Source of the DNA: Lactobacillus selangorensis
GTDB taxonomy: Bacteria > Bacillota > Bacilli > Lactobacillales > Lactobacillaceae
Length of the DNA stretch: 64,000 nt
Assembly (NCBI RefSeq): GCF_001437205.1
Contig: NZ_JQAZ01000001.1
Location: forward strand, 1 to 64,000
Direction: 5' to 3'
Below the pieces are notes generated by a model. That model made no database searches. It was not told where the DNA came from and was given only the letters and a program-made list of their open reading frames with translations. The position numbers and the translations under genes are program-made. This document shows positions 44,236 through 53,196 of the stretch, piece by piece (the first letter of the stretch is position 1; each line of letters opens with the position of its first letter).

Positions 44236-44436
44236 ATGCCAAAATTCAAGACCCATCGCGCATCTGCAAAGCGCTTCAAGAAGACCGGAACTGGTAAGTT
44301 ATTGCGTCATCACGCATACACAAACCACCGTTTCCATGGGAAGACAAAGAAGCAACGTCGTCATTTGCGTAAGGCTGGCTTAGTTTCGTATTCAGATATG
44401 AAGCGAATCAAACAGATGGTTTCACAAATGAAGTAG
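44236..44436 (+). CDS. rpmI: 50S ribosomal protein L35
   Basis: A 66-residue, very basic ribosomal protein of the large subunit. [20 protein letters not shown] and [20 protein letters not shown] are diagnostic. TGGAGG is eight or nine bases before ATG 44236. It lies 29 bases after infC in the standard infC-rpmI-rplT operon. Confidence 0.98.
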   Translation: MPKFKTHRASAKRFKKTGTGKLLRHHAYTNHRFHGKTKKQRRHLRKAGLVSYSDMKRIKQMVSQMK

Positions 44437-44507
44437 TTTCTGACTTCATATTCTAAATCAACGAGCTGTCTGTTCGAACGGCAGCGTTATTCAAGGAGGA
44501 ATTTTTC

Positions 44508-44867
44508 ATGGCACGTGTTAAAGGTGGAACAGTGACGCGCAAACGTCGTAAAAAGGTTTTAAAATTGGCTAAAGGATACCGTGGCGCAAAGCACATCCTG
44601 TACAAAACAGCTAAAGAACAAGTTTTAAGTGGTTATCGTTATGCATTCCGCGACCGTCGCGCTCGCAAGCGTGATTTCCGTCGTTTATGGATCGCTCGTA
44701 TCAATGCTGCTGCTCGTCAAAATGACATCAGCTACAGCAAATTGATGCATGGCTTGAAGTTAGCCGGCGTTGACATGAACCGTAAGATGCTTGCTGATCT
44801 TGCCATCAGTGATCCAAAGGCATTCACGGACTTAACTGAAACTGCCAAGAAAGCTTTGGCAAACTAA
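44508..44867 (+). CDS. rplT: 50S ribosomal protein L20
   Basis: Binds 23S rRNA early in 50S assembly and represses its own operon through the leader. The 119 residues start [20 protein letters not shown] and include [20 protein letters not shown], the conserved basic core. AAGGAGG lies eight bases before the ATG. A terminator follows the gene. Confidence 0.98.
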   Translation: MARVKGGTVTRKRRKKVLKLAKGYRGAKHILYKTAKEQVLSGYRYAFRDRRARKRDFRRLWIARINAAARQNDISYSKLMHGLKLAGVDMNRKMLADLAISDPKAFTDLTETAKKALAN

Positions 44868-44883
44868 AAGTTAATAATGCATT

Positions 44884-44914
44884 GAAAGACCCGACATGCG
44901 CCGGGTCTTTTTTT
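44884..44914 (+). terminator. Terminator of infC-rpmI-rplT
   Basis: AAAGACCCG and CGGGTCTTT hairpin followed by TTTT. Confidence 0.9.
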
Positions 44915-44920
44915 GCAGAG

Positions 44921-45146
44921 TGTGAGCAAGGACGGTCAGCGAGTGCAGGCTCAGGAAGCTTGAGCTGAGAATTCGGTGACGAATTCCAGGTAAGCAACTG
45001 AAATGCAACTCGCTGTCCTTGCGAGCACGTTTCAAAGCCAGTCTGCAGTGAACCGCAGGGATCGGTTTGCCTGGCGCACGTTTAAGCAAACTGACGCATT
45101 CCAGGCAAGCAACTGAAATGCAACTCGCTGTCCTTGCGAGCACGTT
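44921..45146. repeat. Intergenic repeat element with a 49-bp direct repeat
   Basis: This gene-free 360-bp gap holds two copies of a 49-bp sequence (44983-45031 and 45098-45146) that differ at one base (TAAGCAACTG versus CAAGCAACTG), 115 bp apart. The segment 44925-44943 (AGCAAGGACGGTCAGCGAGT region) is an imperfect inverted copy of ACTCGCTGTCCTTGCGAGC in each repeat. TTGCCTGG near 45067 and CCAGGCAA at 45101-45108 add a further inverted repeat. No open frame or tRNA fold is seen. It could be a mobile palindromic unit or a structured RNA. Confidence 0.8.
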
Positions 45147-45230
45147 GCACAAACAAATGGGTTGCGTTTGTCACGTTCTACAAAATCTCTTATAATAGGA
45201 ATAATCATTAAAAAACAAGGAGGCGCACTC

Positions 45231-45761
45231 GTGCTTAATCGTTTTAAGCCGACCTGGATGGTCGATGCGATTTATAATATCACGCCAGAACAATTTCAGA
45301 AACAGGGAATTCATGCTGTATTTACGGACCTCGATAATACGTTGCTGGCCTGGAATAATCCAGACGGCACTCAGCAGCTGAAAGACTGGATCGCAGCCAT
45401 GCAGGCGGCTGGTATTCCGATTGTCGTCGTTTCGAATAATAATCATCGCCGGGTGGGACAGGTGGTGGAGAATCTCGACCTGCCGTATGTGGCACGTGCG
45501 ATGAAGCCGCTCAGTCTTGGCATTGAGCATGCTAAGGAAAAAATGAATTTATCCCGCCACGAAATTGTGATGGTCGGGGACCAATTGATCACGGATGTGC
45601 ATGCAGGCAACTTAGCGGGATTGCGGACAATTTTAGTACGGCCGCTGATTGATACAGATGCCTGGAATACCAAGTTGAATCGTTTTCTCGAAAAATTTCT
45701 CTTTTTCGGGTTACGGAAAAAATATCCAGCATTACACTGGCAGGAGGACTTGAATGACTGA
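45231..45761 (+). CDS. yqeG: YqeG-family HAD phosphatase
   Basis: A HAD-IIIA phosphatase of 176 residues. The nucleophile motif is FTDLDNTLLAW near residue 30, motif II is VVSNNN near 70, and motif III/IV is MVGDQLITDVHAGNLAGL near 120. Its substrate is uncertain; relatives act on phosphatidylglycerophosphate or nucleotides. The start is GTG 45231 after AAGGAGG. It heads the conserved yqeG-yqeH-yhbY-nadD-yqeK-rsfS-yqeM order and overlaps yqeH by eight bases. Confidence 0.93.
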   Translation: MLNRFKPTWMVDAIYNITPEQFQKQGIHAVFTDLDNTLLAWNNPDGTQQLKDWIAAMQAAGIPIVVVSNNNHRRVGQVVENLDLPYVARAMKPLSLGIEHAKEKMNLSRHEIVMVGDQLITDVHAGNLAGLRTILVRPLIDTDAWNTKLNRFLEKFLFFGLRKKYPALHWQEDLND

Positions 45762-46884
45762 AGAAAAACAAGTGACAGAAGAACCATTATATTGTATCGG
45801 CTGCGGGGCACAGATTCAGACCACCGATCCGAAGGCGGCTGGTTATACGCCGGCTTCGGCGCTCGCCAAACAAAAAGAGGGCGAGGGCATCTATTGTCAG
45901 CGTTGTTTTCGTCTCCGCCATTACAATGAAGTCAGCGACGTTCAGCTGACTGATGACGACTTCTTACGATTGTTGAATCAAATTGGTCAAGTCGATGCCC
46001 TGATCGTGAATGTGATTGATATCTTTGACTTCAATGGGAGTGTGATTCCCGGACTGCACCGGTTTGTCGGCAAAAATCCAGTCATTTTGGTCGGAAATAA
46101 AGCCGATGTGCTGCCAAAATCAGTCAAGCCGGCAAAAATCAAACGCTGGCTGATGCATCAGGCCAAAGAACAAGGCTTGAAGCCGCTCGACGTCGTTTTA
46201 GTCAGTGCTGAAAAGGGCTGGGGCGTTGAGGACTTGATGGCTGAGATCGACAAGGAACGCAAAGGCCGGGATGTTTATGTCGTCGGAACAACGAACGTTG
46301 GCAAATCAACGCTGATCAACCGCATTATTTCCGACCAGACCGGCATGCAGGATTTGATTACCACGTCCCGTTTTCCCGGAACGACCCTTGATCGGATCGA
46401 AATTCCGCTGGACGATGGGCATCAGATCGTAGATACACCCGGAATCGTTCATCGGGAACAGATGGCCCATTATTTGTCGGCCAAAGATCTGAAACTGGTC
46501 ACACCGACCAAGCCAATCAAACCGAAAGTTTATCAGCTGAATGAGGGGCAGACCTTGTTTTTAGCCGGCTTAGCACGGTTCGATTATTTGTCCGGCGGCC
46601 GCCATGGATTTGTGGCTTATTTGGATAATCAATTATTTGTGCATCGGACTAAGACCAGCAATGCCGACGACTTTTATCGGCGCCAGCTGGGCAAGTTATT
46701 GCAGCCGCCGCGTCCTAACGAAGTGGCTGACTTTCCACCATTGGTGCGGTATGAGTTCCATGCACACGAAAAGAGCGATTTAGTCTTTTCCGGCTTAGGC
46801 TGGATTACAGTGCCGGCCAATACCCAAGTGGCTGGATATGCCCCTGAAGGTGTGTCCGTTGTCTTACGTTCGGCATTGATTTAG
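45754..46884 (+). CDS. yqeH: YqeH circularly permuted GTPase (30S assembly)
   Basis: GTPase needed for small-subunit ribosome assembly. A treble-clef zinc finger opens it (CIGCGAQIQ and IYCQRCFRLRHYNEV). The G motifs come in permuted order: G4 VGNKADVLPKS near 113, G5-like VLVSAEKGWG near 148, then G1 VVGTTNVGKSTLINR near 174, G2/G3 with FPGTTLDRIE and VDTPGIVH. Length 376. The ATG follows GGAGGACTTGA and lies inside the end of yqeG. Confidence 0.95.
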   Translation: MTEEKQVTEEPLYCIGCGAQIQTTDPKAAGYTPASALAKQKEGEGIYCQRCFRLRHYNEVSDVQLTDDDFLRLLNQIGQVDALIVNVIDIFDFNGSVIPGLHRFVGKNPVILVGNKADVLPKSVKPAKIKRWLMHQAKEQGLKPLDVVLVSAEKGWGVEDLMAEIDKERKGRDVYVVGTTNVGKSTLINRIISDQTGMQDLITTSRFPGTTLDRIEIPLDDGHQIVDTPGIVHREQMAHYLSAKDLKLVTPTKPIKPKVYQLNEGQTLFLAGLARFDYLSGGRHGFVAYLDNQLFVHRTKTSNADDFYRRQLGKLLQPPRPNEVADFPPLVRYEFHAHEKSDLVFSGLGWITVPANTQVAGYAPEGVSVVLRSALI

Positions 46885-46898
46885 AAGGAGTGAAAGAT

Positions 46899-47216
46899 TT
46901 GTTGACAGGAAAACAAAAGCGATTTTTACGCAGTCGCGCACAAACAATCAAGGCCATTTTTCAACTAGGAAAAAATGGGCTGAGTGATGCATTTGCCCAG
47001 CAAGTGGTCGATGCCCTCGAACGGCGGGAACTCTTGAAGATTAGTCTGCTGCAGAATAGCGATGTTGATTTGGATGAAGCCGCTGAATTTTTACAGAAGT
47101 TCGATCCCACGATTGAAGTGGCCCAGAAAATCGGGCGGGTGCTGGTCTTGTATCGGCCAGCGCATAAGAAAGAGAACCGGCGTTTATCGCCGCAGGTTAA
47201 AGCTTTAGTTGCTTGA
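46899..47216 (+). CDS. yhbY: YhbY/YqeI-family CRM-domain RNA-binding protein
   Basis: A single CRM domain protein of 105 residues that associates with pre-50S ribosomes. MLTGKQKRFLRSRAQTIKAI and LGKNGLSDAFAQQVVDALER match the Bacillus YqeI type, whose N-terminus MLTGKQ fixes the start as TTG 46899, with AAGGAG eight bases before. A GTG nine bases earlier is too close to the ribosome binding site. Confidence 0.93.
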   Translation: MLTGKQKRFLRSRAQTIKAIFQLGKNGLSDAFAQQVVDALERRELLKISLLQNSDVDLDEAAEFLQKFDPTIEVAQKIGRVLVLYRPAHKKENRRLSPQVKALVA

Positions 47217-47226
47217 GGCGCCACCG

Positions 47227-47877
47227 ATGGGAAAGATAATGACGCACACATTGACCCAACCGGTGATCACGGTTGAAATGAAGGAAGAAATTTTAGATAA
47301 CGCGCCCCGTAAGCAGGTCGGCATCTTAGGCGGCACATTTAATCCGCCGCATTTGGGCCATCTGATTATGGCCGAACAGGTTGGCACCCAATTAGGGCTC
47401 GACCAAGTCCTGTTTATGCCGGATTCGACGCCGCCGCATGTCGATAAAAAACATCCGATTGCGGCCAAAGATCGGGTCGCAATGGTCGAACGGGCCATTA
47501 TGGGCAATCCATTGTTCGGCATCGAACTATGCGAAGTTAAACGGGGCGGCATCAGCTACACTTTCGACACGATGAAGTATTTGAAACAGCAGCATCCTGA
47601 CACCGATTATTATTTTATTATCGGCGGCGATATGGTGGCGTACCTGCCGAAGTGGCACAAAATTGATGAATTAGTCAAACTAGTTCATTTTGTCGGTGTC
47701 AAACGGCGTGGTTATACGCCGCATTCGGCTTATCCAGTCACTTGGGTCGATGCACCATTGATCGATATCAGTTCGACGGAAATCCGCCGCAAGCTGAAAC
47801 AAGGCTGTTCCGTCCGTTATCTTGTGCCGGAAGCAGTCCTTGATTACATTGAAGAGGCGAAATTGTATCGTGACTGA
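47227..47877 (+). CDS. nadD: Nicotinate-mononucleotide adenylyltransferase
   Basis: Joins AMP to nicotinate mononucleotide in NAD synthesis. The nucleotidyltransferase signature is GILGGTFNPPHLGHLIMAE near residue 33, with ISSTEIRRKL near 188. There are about 25 more residues at the N-terminus than in Bacillus NadD (MGKIMTHTLTQPVITVEMKE), so the true start may be internal, but GAGG stands eight bases before ATG 47227. It overlaps yqeK by eight bases. Confidence 0.94.
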   Translation: MGKIMTHTLTQPVITVEMKEEILDNAPRKQVGILGGTFNPPHLGHLIMAEQVGTQLGLDQVLFMPDSTPPHVDKKHPIAAKDRVAMVERAIMGNPLFGIELCEVKRGGISYTFDTMKYLKQQHPDTDYYFIIGGDMVAYLPKWHKIDELVKLVHFVGVKRRGYTPHSAYPVTWVDAPLIDISSTEIRRKLKQGCSVRYLVPEAVLDYIEEAKLYRD

Positions 47878-48484
47878 GAAAACATTGATTTATCATGAAG
47901 GAATTGTCCCGTATCCCCGGACAGAACTTGTCGAACGGGTGCAGATGCGACTCGATGATGCTCGCTTCCAGCATTGTTTACGTGTCGAACAAACTGCCAT
48001 TCGATTAGCGGAACAAAACGGCGGCGACGTCGAAAAAGCCAGTATTGCCGGCATGTGCCATGATTATGCCAAGCAGCGGACAGCTGATGAATTTAAAGCT
48101 GTCATCCTGCAGCAGCACATGAATCCTGAATTGCTCGAATATGGCAATGGAATCTGGCACGGCGTCGTGGGGGCTTATTTTGTCGAAAAAGAACTCGACA
48201 TTCATGACCAGGAAATTCTGAATGCAATTCGTCGGCATACGATTGCCGCACCAGAAATGACGTTGCTCGACAAAATCGTCTTTGTGGCCGATTTTATCGA
48301 ACCGAAGCGTGATTTTCCCGGCGTTGAGGACGCTCGCAAAGCCGCTGATCGGGATATCGATGACGGGGTGCGCTATGAATTAGTCCACACGTTAGAATAT
48401 TTGATTCAAACACACAGTAAGGTCTATCCGGGAACCCTGACGAGCTATAATGCTTGGGTCCCGCAGAAAAAAGGAGCTCAGTAA
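47870..48484 (+). CDS. yqeK: HD-domain hydrolase YqeK (Ap4A hydrolase type)
   Basis: A symmetrical diadenosine tetraphosphate hydrolase of the YqeK family, 204 residues. The metal-binding HD pattern is seen in FQHCLRVEQTAIRLAEQNGG and AGMCHDYAKQR near 58, IWHGVVGAYF near 96 and RHTIAAPEM...VFVADFIEP near 140. The start is GTG 47870, which overlaps the end of nadD. It shares one base with the rsfS start (TAATG). Confidence 0.93.
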   Translation: MTEKTLIYHEGIVPYPRTELVERVQMRLDDARFQHCLRVEQTAIRLAEQNGGDVEKASIAGMCHDYAKQRTADEFKAVILQQHMNPELLEYGNGIWHGVVGAYFVEKELDIHDQEILNAIRRHTIAAPEMTLLDKIVFVADFIEPKRDFPGVEDARKAADRDIDDGVRYELVHTLEYLIQTHSKVYPGTLTSYNAWVPQKKGAQ

Positions 48485-48855
48485 TGGATAGTAAAAAAAT
48501 GTTAGAAATTGCTGTCAAAGCAGCCGACAGTAAACGGGCCGAAGATATCATCGCCCTCAATATGCAGGAAGTTAGTTTGTTAGCGGATTACTTCGTCATC
48601 ATGACCGGGAATTCACAGCGTCAGGTCGCTGCGATTGCCGATGCCATCATTGAAAAAGAAGAAGCCGCTGGCGTAACAGTCGGCCATGTCGAAGGCAAGA
48701 AAGATTCACCATGGGTCCTGCTTGACTTCAATGATATTGTGATTCACATCTTCCTCAAAGAAGAACGTGAATTCTACAATCTTGAAAAATTATGGAATCA
48801 AGCACCAGAAGTCGATGTTACCGATTGGCTAGGTGAAAAGGCGGAAGAAGAATGA
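48484..48855 (+). CDS. rsfS: Ribosomal silencing factor RsfS
   Basis: Binds L14 and blocks subunit joining when nutrients are short. The 123 residues contain EVSLLADYFVIMTGNSQRQV and KDSPWVLLDFNDIVIHIFLK, diagnostic for RsfS. The ATG is eight bases after AAGGAG within the end of yqeK. Its stop overlaps the yqeM start as ATGA. Confidence 0.96.
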   Translation: MDSKKMLEIAVKAADSKRAEDIIALNMQEVSLLADYFVIMTGNSQRQVAAIADAIIEKEEAAGVTVGHVEGKKDSPWVLLDFNDIVIHIFLKEEREFYNLEKLWNQAPEVDVTDWLGEKAEEE

Positions 48856-49592
48856 TTTATACCACCTTTGCCCGGGTCTACGATCAATTGATGGACAAAG
48901 ATCTCTACCGGCAATGGTACAACTATGCCCAAGAGCGGTTGCAGCTGCCGGCAGGGGCACCGTTGCTCGAGCTGGCGTGCGGCAGCGGCGATCTGGCCAT
49001 CCAGTTCGCCCAGGCAGGGCTGAACGTGACGGGGCTTGATTTCTCCGCCGAAATGTTAGCTTTGGCCGACCAGAAACAGCAGGCAGCCGGGACGGACGTC
49101 GAATGGGTCGAAGGCGATATGCGTGCGCTCGAAGGTTTGGGGCCGTTTCAAGCGGTCACTTGTTTCGACGATTCGCTGTGCTATATGCCCGATTTGGACA
49201 ATGTGCAGCAGGTGTTTCAACAGGTTTATCAGGTGCTCGCACCAGGGGGCACCTTTTTGTTCGATGCCCATTCTATCTATCAGATTGATGAGTTCTTCCC
49301 AGGTTATATGTACAATTACAAAGAGGAAGAGATGGCCTTCATGTGGACTAGTTACGAAGGGGACGTGCCGCATTCGATTGAGCACGACCTTAGTTTCTTC
49401 GTCTGGGACGATGAGATTCAGGGTTATCAAGAATTAAATGAATTGCACCATGAACGGACCTATCCGCTTGCCGCTTATCAACAGGCGCTGACGCAAGCTG
49501 GATTCACAGGCATCCAGGTCACTGCCGATTTTGGTCGGCAGGAAGTTCAGCCAGAGAGCGGGCGGTGGTTCTTTGAAGCACACAAAGACTGA
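48852..49592 (+). CDS. yqeM: YqeM-like SAM-dependent methyltransferase
   Basis: Class I SAM methyltransferase of 246 residues. Motif I is LLELACGSGDLAIQFAQAG near residue 38, the acidic loop VTGLDFSAEM near 58, and VTCFDDSLCYMPD near 100. The substrate is unknown. Its overlap with rsfS and its place in the operon, before tmcAL, follow the usual Firmicute order, so a role in translation is inferred. Confidence 0.9.
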   Translation: MIYTTFARVYDQLMDKDLYRQWYNYAQERLQLPAGAPLLELACGSGDLAIQFAQAGLNVTGLDFSAEMLALADQKQQAAGTDVEWVEGDMRALEGLGPFQAVTCFDDSLCYMPDLDNVQQVFQQVYQVLAPGGTFLFDAHSIYQIDEFFPGYMYNYKEEEMAFMWTSYEGDVPHSIEHDLSFFVWDDEIQGYQELNELHHERTYPLAAYQQALTQAGFTGIQVTADFGRQEVQPESGRWFFEAHKD

Positions 49593-50757
49593 TTTAACGG
49601 CGTGCGGCATTATTGCTGAGTATAATCCGTTTCACAACGGCCATTTGTACCAATTGCAGACGGCCCGTAAACAGTCGCACGCCGATGTGATGGTCGCCTT
49701 GATAAGCGGCAATTACGTTGAACGAGGCGAACCGGCCATTGTTGATAAGTGGCAGCGTGCGCAATTGGCTTTGCGAGCTGGTGCTGATTTGGTCATTGAG
49801 CTGCCGTTTGCCGATGCCGTCGAGCCGGCTGATCGGTTTGCGACGGGCGCCGTCCGCTTGTTGGCAGCATTAGGGTGCCAGAGTTTGGCATTCGGCAGTG
49901 AAGAGCCGGATGCGGACTATGCCCAATTAGGTCAGGAACTGGCGGCGCTGCCGGATTTGCATGCGGCGTTTACGGATTATACGCAGACGTATGCCACCCA
50001 GCTGAATCAGTATTATCAGGAAAAACTGCATTTGAATATCAGTCATGCCAACCATTTGCTGGGCTTGAGCTATGCGACGGCCAATGCTCGTTTGCAGCAG
50101 CCGCTGCAATTGATTGCGGTGCCACGTGTCGGGAGTGCGCATGACCAAGCCGGTGCGCATGACCAGTTTGCCAGTGCCAGTGCGATTCGCACTAAGTTAT
50201 TGGCCGGTGATTTAGCGGGCCTGGCTGCCGTCGTCCCCCCTAGCACCTGGCAGTTTCTGCAGGTGCATTCTGATTGGCTGACCTGGGACCAGCTCTTTCC
50301 GTTTTTGAAGTATCGAATCCAGAGTGCGTCGCTGGCCGAACTGCGCCGCATTTACCAGATGTCGGAAGGGCTCGAATACCGCTTCCAGCAGCAAATCGGT
50401 GCGAGTCAGACTTTTGCCGCCTTTTTGAAGGCCCTCAAAACTAAACGGTACACTTATGCGCGTCTGCGGCGGCTGTGTTTATATACGTTATTAAATGTCA
50501 CAACATCTGAAATGAAGCAGGCGTATGACCAGCCGTATCTGCAGGTGCTGGGGTTTAATCAGGCGGGGCAGGCTTACTTGCACCAGATTAAAAAGACCGT
50601 TACGGTGCCGTTAGTGACACGTGTCGATGCTAAAATGGGCCGAGCTGACGGTTTATTGGGGCTCGAAGTTCGTGTCGATACCTTAATTCAGCAATTGACG
50701 GGCGTGCCGCAGGATTACGGCCGCCATCCCATTTTTAAAGGAAAGGAATTAGAATAA
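49573..50757 (+). CDS. tmcAL: tRNA(Met) cytidine acetate ligase (TmcAL/YlbM)
   Basis: Makes N4-acetylcytidine at the wobble base of elongator tRNA-Met from acetate and ATP. The nucleotidyltransferase motif CGIIAEYNPFHNGHLYQL is near residue 10, GNYVERGEPAIVDKW follows, and the RTKL region is seen in ASASAIRTKLLAGD. From TTG 49573 it is 394 residues; GGCGGTGG precedes that codon. The frame upstream lies in yqeM. The gene overlaps yqeM by 20 bases and the next gene by one (TAATG). Confidence 0.92.
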   Translation: MKHTKTDLTACGIIAEYNPFHNGHLYQLQTARKQSHADVMVALISGNYVERGEPAIVDKWQRAQLALRAGADLVIELPFADAVEPADRFATGAVRLLAALGCQSLAFGSEEPDADYAQLGQELAALPDLHAAFTDYTQTYATQLNQYYQEKLHLNISHANHLLGLSYATANARLQQPLQLIAVPRVGSAHDQAGAHDQFASASAIRTKLLAGDLAGLAAVVPPSTWQFLQVHSDWLTWDQLFPFLKYRIQSASLAELRRIYQMSEGLEYRFQQQIGASQTFAAFLKALKTKRYTYARLRRLCLYTLLNVTTSEMKQAYDQPYLQVLGFNQAGQAYLHQIKKTVTVPLVTRVDAKMGRADGLLGLEVRVDTLIQQLTGVPQDYGRHPIFKGKELE

Positions 50758-51326
50758 TGTTAAAATGGCAACTTTCACAACTCGATAAGTATTATGACCG
50801 TCCGTTGACGTTCGATGAGACGGTTTCCGTCAAAAGCGACCTGATGCAGCGGGACGATGAGATTCTCGATGCAACGCCTGTCCATGTGACCGGCCAGATT
50901 CAGCAGGAAAACGGCGATTGGGTCGCTACCGTCCGCATTCAAGGCCAATTAACGGTTCCGTCTACCCGTAGTTTGAAGCCGGTTGAATTGCCGGTCGATG
51001 AACAGTTTAGCGAAATCTATGCTGACCCTGAAACGGCCAGTTTGGACCGGTATGAAGATACCGACGTTGTTATTCCATTGAAGGAGCATGCCCTCGACTT
51101 GATGCCGGCTGTTGAAGACCATCTGCTGCTGAGTGTGCCGTTGCGGGTCTTAAGCACGGATGAACAGCAGTCGGATGCGATGCCGAAAGGAAACGACTGG
51201 GAAGTCATCAGCGAAAGCGAATATGCCAAACGTCAACAAGAATCACGACGGGAAAACTCGCAGTTTGCCAAGCTGAAAGACCTGCTGCCGGATGACGACA
51301 ACGGTCAGGATGATTCGCAAAAATAA
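50757..51326 (+). CDS. DUF177 (YceD-like) protein
   Basis: A 189-residue DUF177 protein. Family members in plants and bacteria are linked to 23S rRNA accumulation and usually precede rpmF (L32). The recognisable parts are MLKWQLSQLDKYYDRPLTFD and, in the middle, a beta-rich region with VTGQIQQENGDWVATVRIQG. The C-terminal 40 residues are charged and low-complexity. Unusually, no rpmF follows: a terminator and gnd do. Confidence 0.88.
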   Translation: MLKWQLSQLDKYYDRPLTFDETVSVKSDLMQRDDEILDATPVHVTGQIQQENGDWVATVRIQGQLTVPSTRSLKPVELPVDEQFSEIYADPETASLDRYEDTDVVIPLKEHALDLMPAVEDHLLLSVPLRVLSTDEQQSDAMPKGNDWEVISESEYAKRQQESRRENSQFAKLKDLLPDDDNGQDDSQK

Positions 51327-51335
51327 GCGCGTCGG

Positions 51336-51367
51336 GAAGTCCTATGAAAATAGGGCTTCTTTTTTTT
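51336..51367 (+). terminator. Terminator of the yqeG-to-yceD operon
   Basis: GAAGTCCTA and TAGGGCTTC pair around TGAAAA, followed by a run of eight T residues. Confidence 0.88.
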
Positions 51368-51420
51368 ACAGTCACCATGAAAATAATTTTAAAATTTAAA
51401 CTATTTCGGTGTAATCACTT

Positions 51421-51481
51421 TTCAAAACGAATAAAATCTGTTATCCTAAGAGTGTTCAAATTATGCGAAAGCGTTTTTAGT
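51421..51481 (+). promoter_or_regulatory. gnd promoter with downstream cre-like site
   Basis: TTTTCA (51421-51426), 17-nt spacer, TATCCT (51444-51449). CGAAAGCGTTTTTA at 51468-51481 matches the CcpA cre consensus TGAAANCGNTNNCA at all but the first and the twelfth position. It lies downstream of the expected start, where CcpA would act as a roadblock. Confidence 0.5.
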
Positions 51482-51510
51482 CCATCGCAATTTTTAGGAG
51501 GTTATCAATT

Positions 51511-52932
51511 ATGGATACACCACAAATTGGCGTTGCCGGAATGGCCGTCATGGGGAAAAACCTAGCGTTGAATATTGAAAGTCGCGGCTACACAGTTGCT
51601 GTCTGGAACCGGACAGGCTCAAAGACCGAGGCATTTGTTAAGGATCATTCAGATAAAAACTTGGTACCAAGCTATACCATCAAGGATTTTGTCAATTCTT
51701 TGGAAAAGCCGCGCCGCATCCTGTTAATGGTCAAGGCCGGCCAGCCGACTGACGATGTCATTCATGAAATCTTGCCATTCTTGGACAAAGGCGATGTCCT
51801 GATCGATGGCGGGAATACCTTCTTCAAGGATACGATGCGTCGTAATGCCGAATTGGATTCATCAGGTATCAATTTCATCGGAATGGGTGTTTCCGGTGGT
51901 GAATTGGGCGCCTTAAAAGGCCCTGCTTTGATGCCAGGTGGTCAAAAAGAAGCTTATGACCTGGTCGCACCAATCTTAACGAAGATTGCGGCTAAGGCCC
52001 CAGATGGCACCCCATGTGTCGCTTACATCGGACCCAACGGTGCTGGTCATTATGTCAAGATGATCCATAACGGCATCGAATATGGCGATGAAGAGCTCAT
52101 CAGTGAAAGCTACGACCTGATGAAGAATGTTTTAGGCATGTCCGATGATGAAATGGCCAAGACCTTTGCTGAATGGAACAAGGGCGAATTAAGCTCTTAT
52201 CTGATTGACATCACTTCCAAGATTTTGACTTATAAAGATGATTTAGGTTCTGGCAAGCCGATTGTTGAAATGATCTTAGACCGTGCCAACAACAAAGGAA
52301 CAGGCAAGTGGAGTTCTGAAAACGCCCTTGAATTACAGGTTCCGCAGAGTGTCATCACCGAATCCGTTTACGCTCGTTACATCTCCATGATGAAAGACGA
52401 ACGTGTCAACGCAAGCAAGATTTTGCCAGAAGTTGTCAATAAGGACATCAAGATTGACAAGGACAAGGTTTTGGAACAAATCCGTGAAGCATTGTACTTC
52501 AGCAAGATTATGAGTTATGCCCAAGGCTTCGAACAGATGGAAATTGCTTCGGCTCATTACGATTGGGATCTGCAATATGAACAGATTGCATCCATCTGGC
52601 GTGCCGGCTGCATCATCCGTGCCAAACTCTTGGAACCAATCATGAATGCTTACAAGAAGAACCCGCAATTGAAGAACATCTTGTTGGATGATTACTTCAA
52701 AGACATTGCCGGCAAGTATCAAGATGCTGCCCGTAACGTGACTAGTTTAGCCGTTCAATTAGGCCGTCCAGTGCCTGGTTTCAGTTCAGCCATCACTTAC
52801 TACGATCAGTATCGCAGTGCCCAATTGCCAGCTAACTTGATTCAAGCAATGCGTGATTACTTCGGTGCCCACACATTCGAACGGACCGACCGTCCCGGCA
52901 ACTTCCATTACACATGGTACAAAGAACAGTAA
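51511..52932 (+). CDS. gnd: 6-phosphogluconate dehydrogenase, decarboxylating
   Basis: Third step of the oxidative pentose phosphate route, giving ribulose 5-phosphate, CO2 and NADPH; also central to heterofermentative sugar use. The Rossmann start is [20 protein letters not shown], with the signature [20 protein letters not shown] near 250 and the C-terminal tail [19 protein letters not shown]. Length 473. AGGAGG precedes the ATG by nine bases. The codon choice is that of a highly expressed gene. It stands alone with its own promoter. Confidence 0.97.
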   Translation: MDTPQIGVAGMAVMGKNLALNIESRGYTVAVWNRTGSKTEAFVKDHSDKNLVPSYTIKDFVNSLEKPRRILLMVKAGQPTDDVIHEILPFLDKGDVLIDGGNTFFKDTMRRNAELDSSGINFIGMGVSGGELGALKGPALMPGGQKEAYDLVAPILTKIAAKAPDGTPCVAYIGPNGAGHYVKMIHNGIEYGDEELISESYDLMKNVLGMSDDEMAKTFAEWNKGELSSYLIDITSKILTYKDDLGSGKPIVEMILDRANNKGTGKWSSENALELQVPQSVITESVYARYISMMKDERVNASKILPEVVNKDIKIDKDKVLEQIREALYFSKIMSYAQGFEQMEIASAHYDWDLQYEQIASIWRAGCIIRAKLLEPIMNAYKKNPQLKNILLDDYFKDIAGKYQDAARNVTSLAVQLGRPVPGFSSAITYYDQYRSAQLPANLIQAMRDYFGAHTFERTDRPGNFHYTWYKEQ

Positions 52933-53000
52933 CACGATAGAAGTCCAGTTTGTGGCGGAACACAATTAAGCCATTTTTTGTGCATTTCTGGCCACGTTCT

Positions 53001-53040
53001 AAAAAGCATTTCCAATTCAATGATTGGAAATGCTTTTTTG
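53001..53040 (+). terminator. Terminator of gnd
   Basis: GCATTTCCAAT and ATTGGAAATGC pair perfectly, with A and T runs on either side. The 70 bases before it (GTTTGTGGCGGAAC near 52949) resemble a stretch before the 11115 terminator. Confidence 0.9.
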
Positions 53041-53196
53041 GTGCGGACCATTACCGGCGTATCGTTTTTTAAGGGCAGTTATGGTAAAATAACAAATTGA
53101 ATAGTAAAATTAGAAATACTGTCAGCAATTTTTAAGAGTATACATTAAAAGATTCATTAAAGAGGTCAATGGCGCGTAAAGGAGTGTTCATTCAAA

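Noticed and set aside
44925-45150. CRISPR array or tRNA genes in the repeat region after rplT
   Set aside because: Only two copies with a 66-bp gap, no regular spacers, no cas genes, and no cloverleaf or T-loop consensus.
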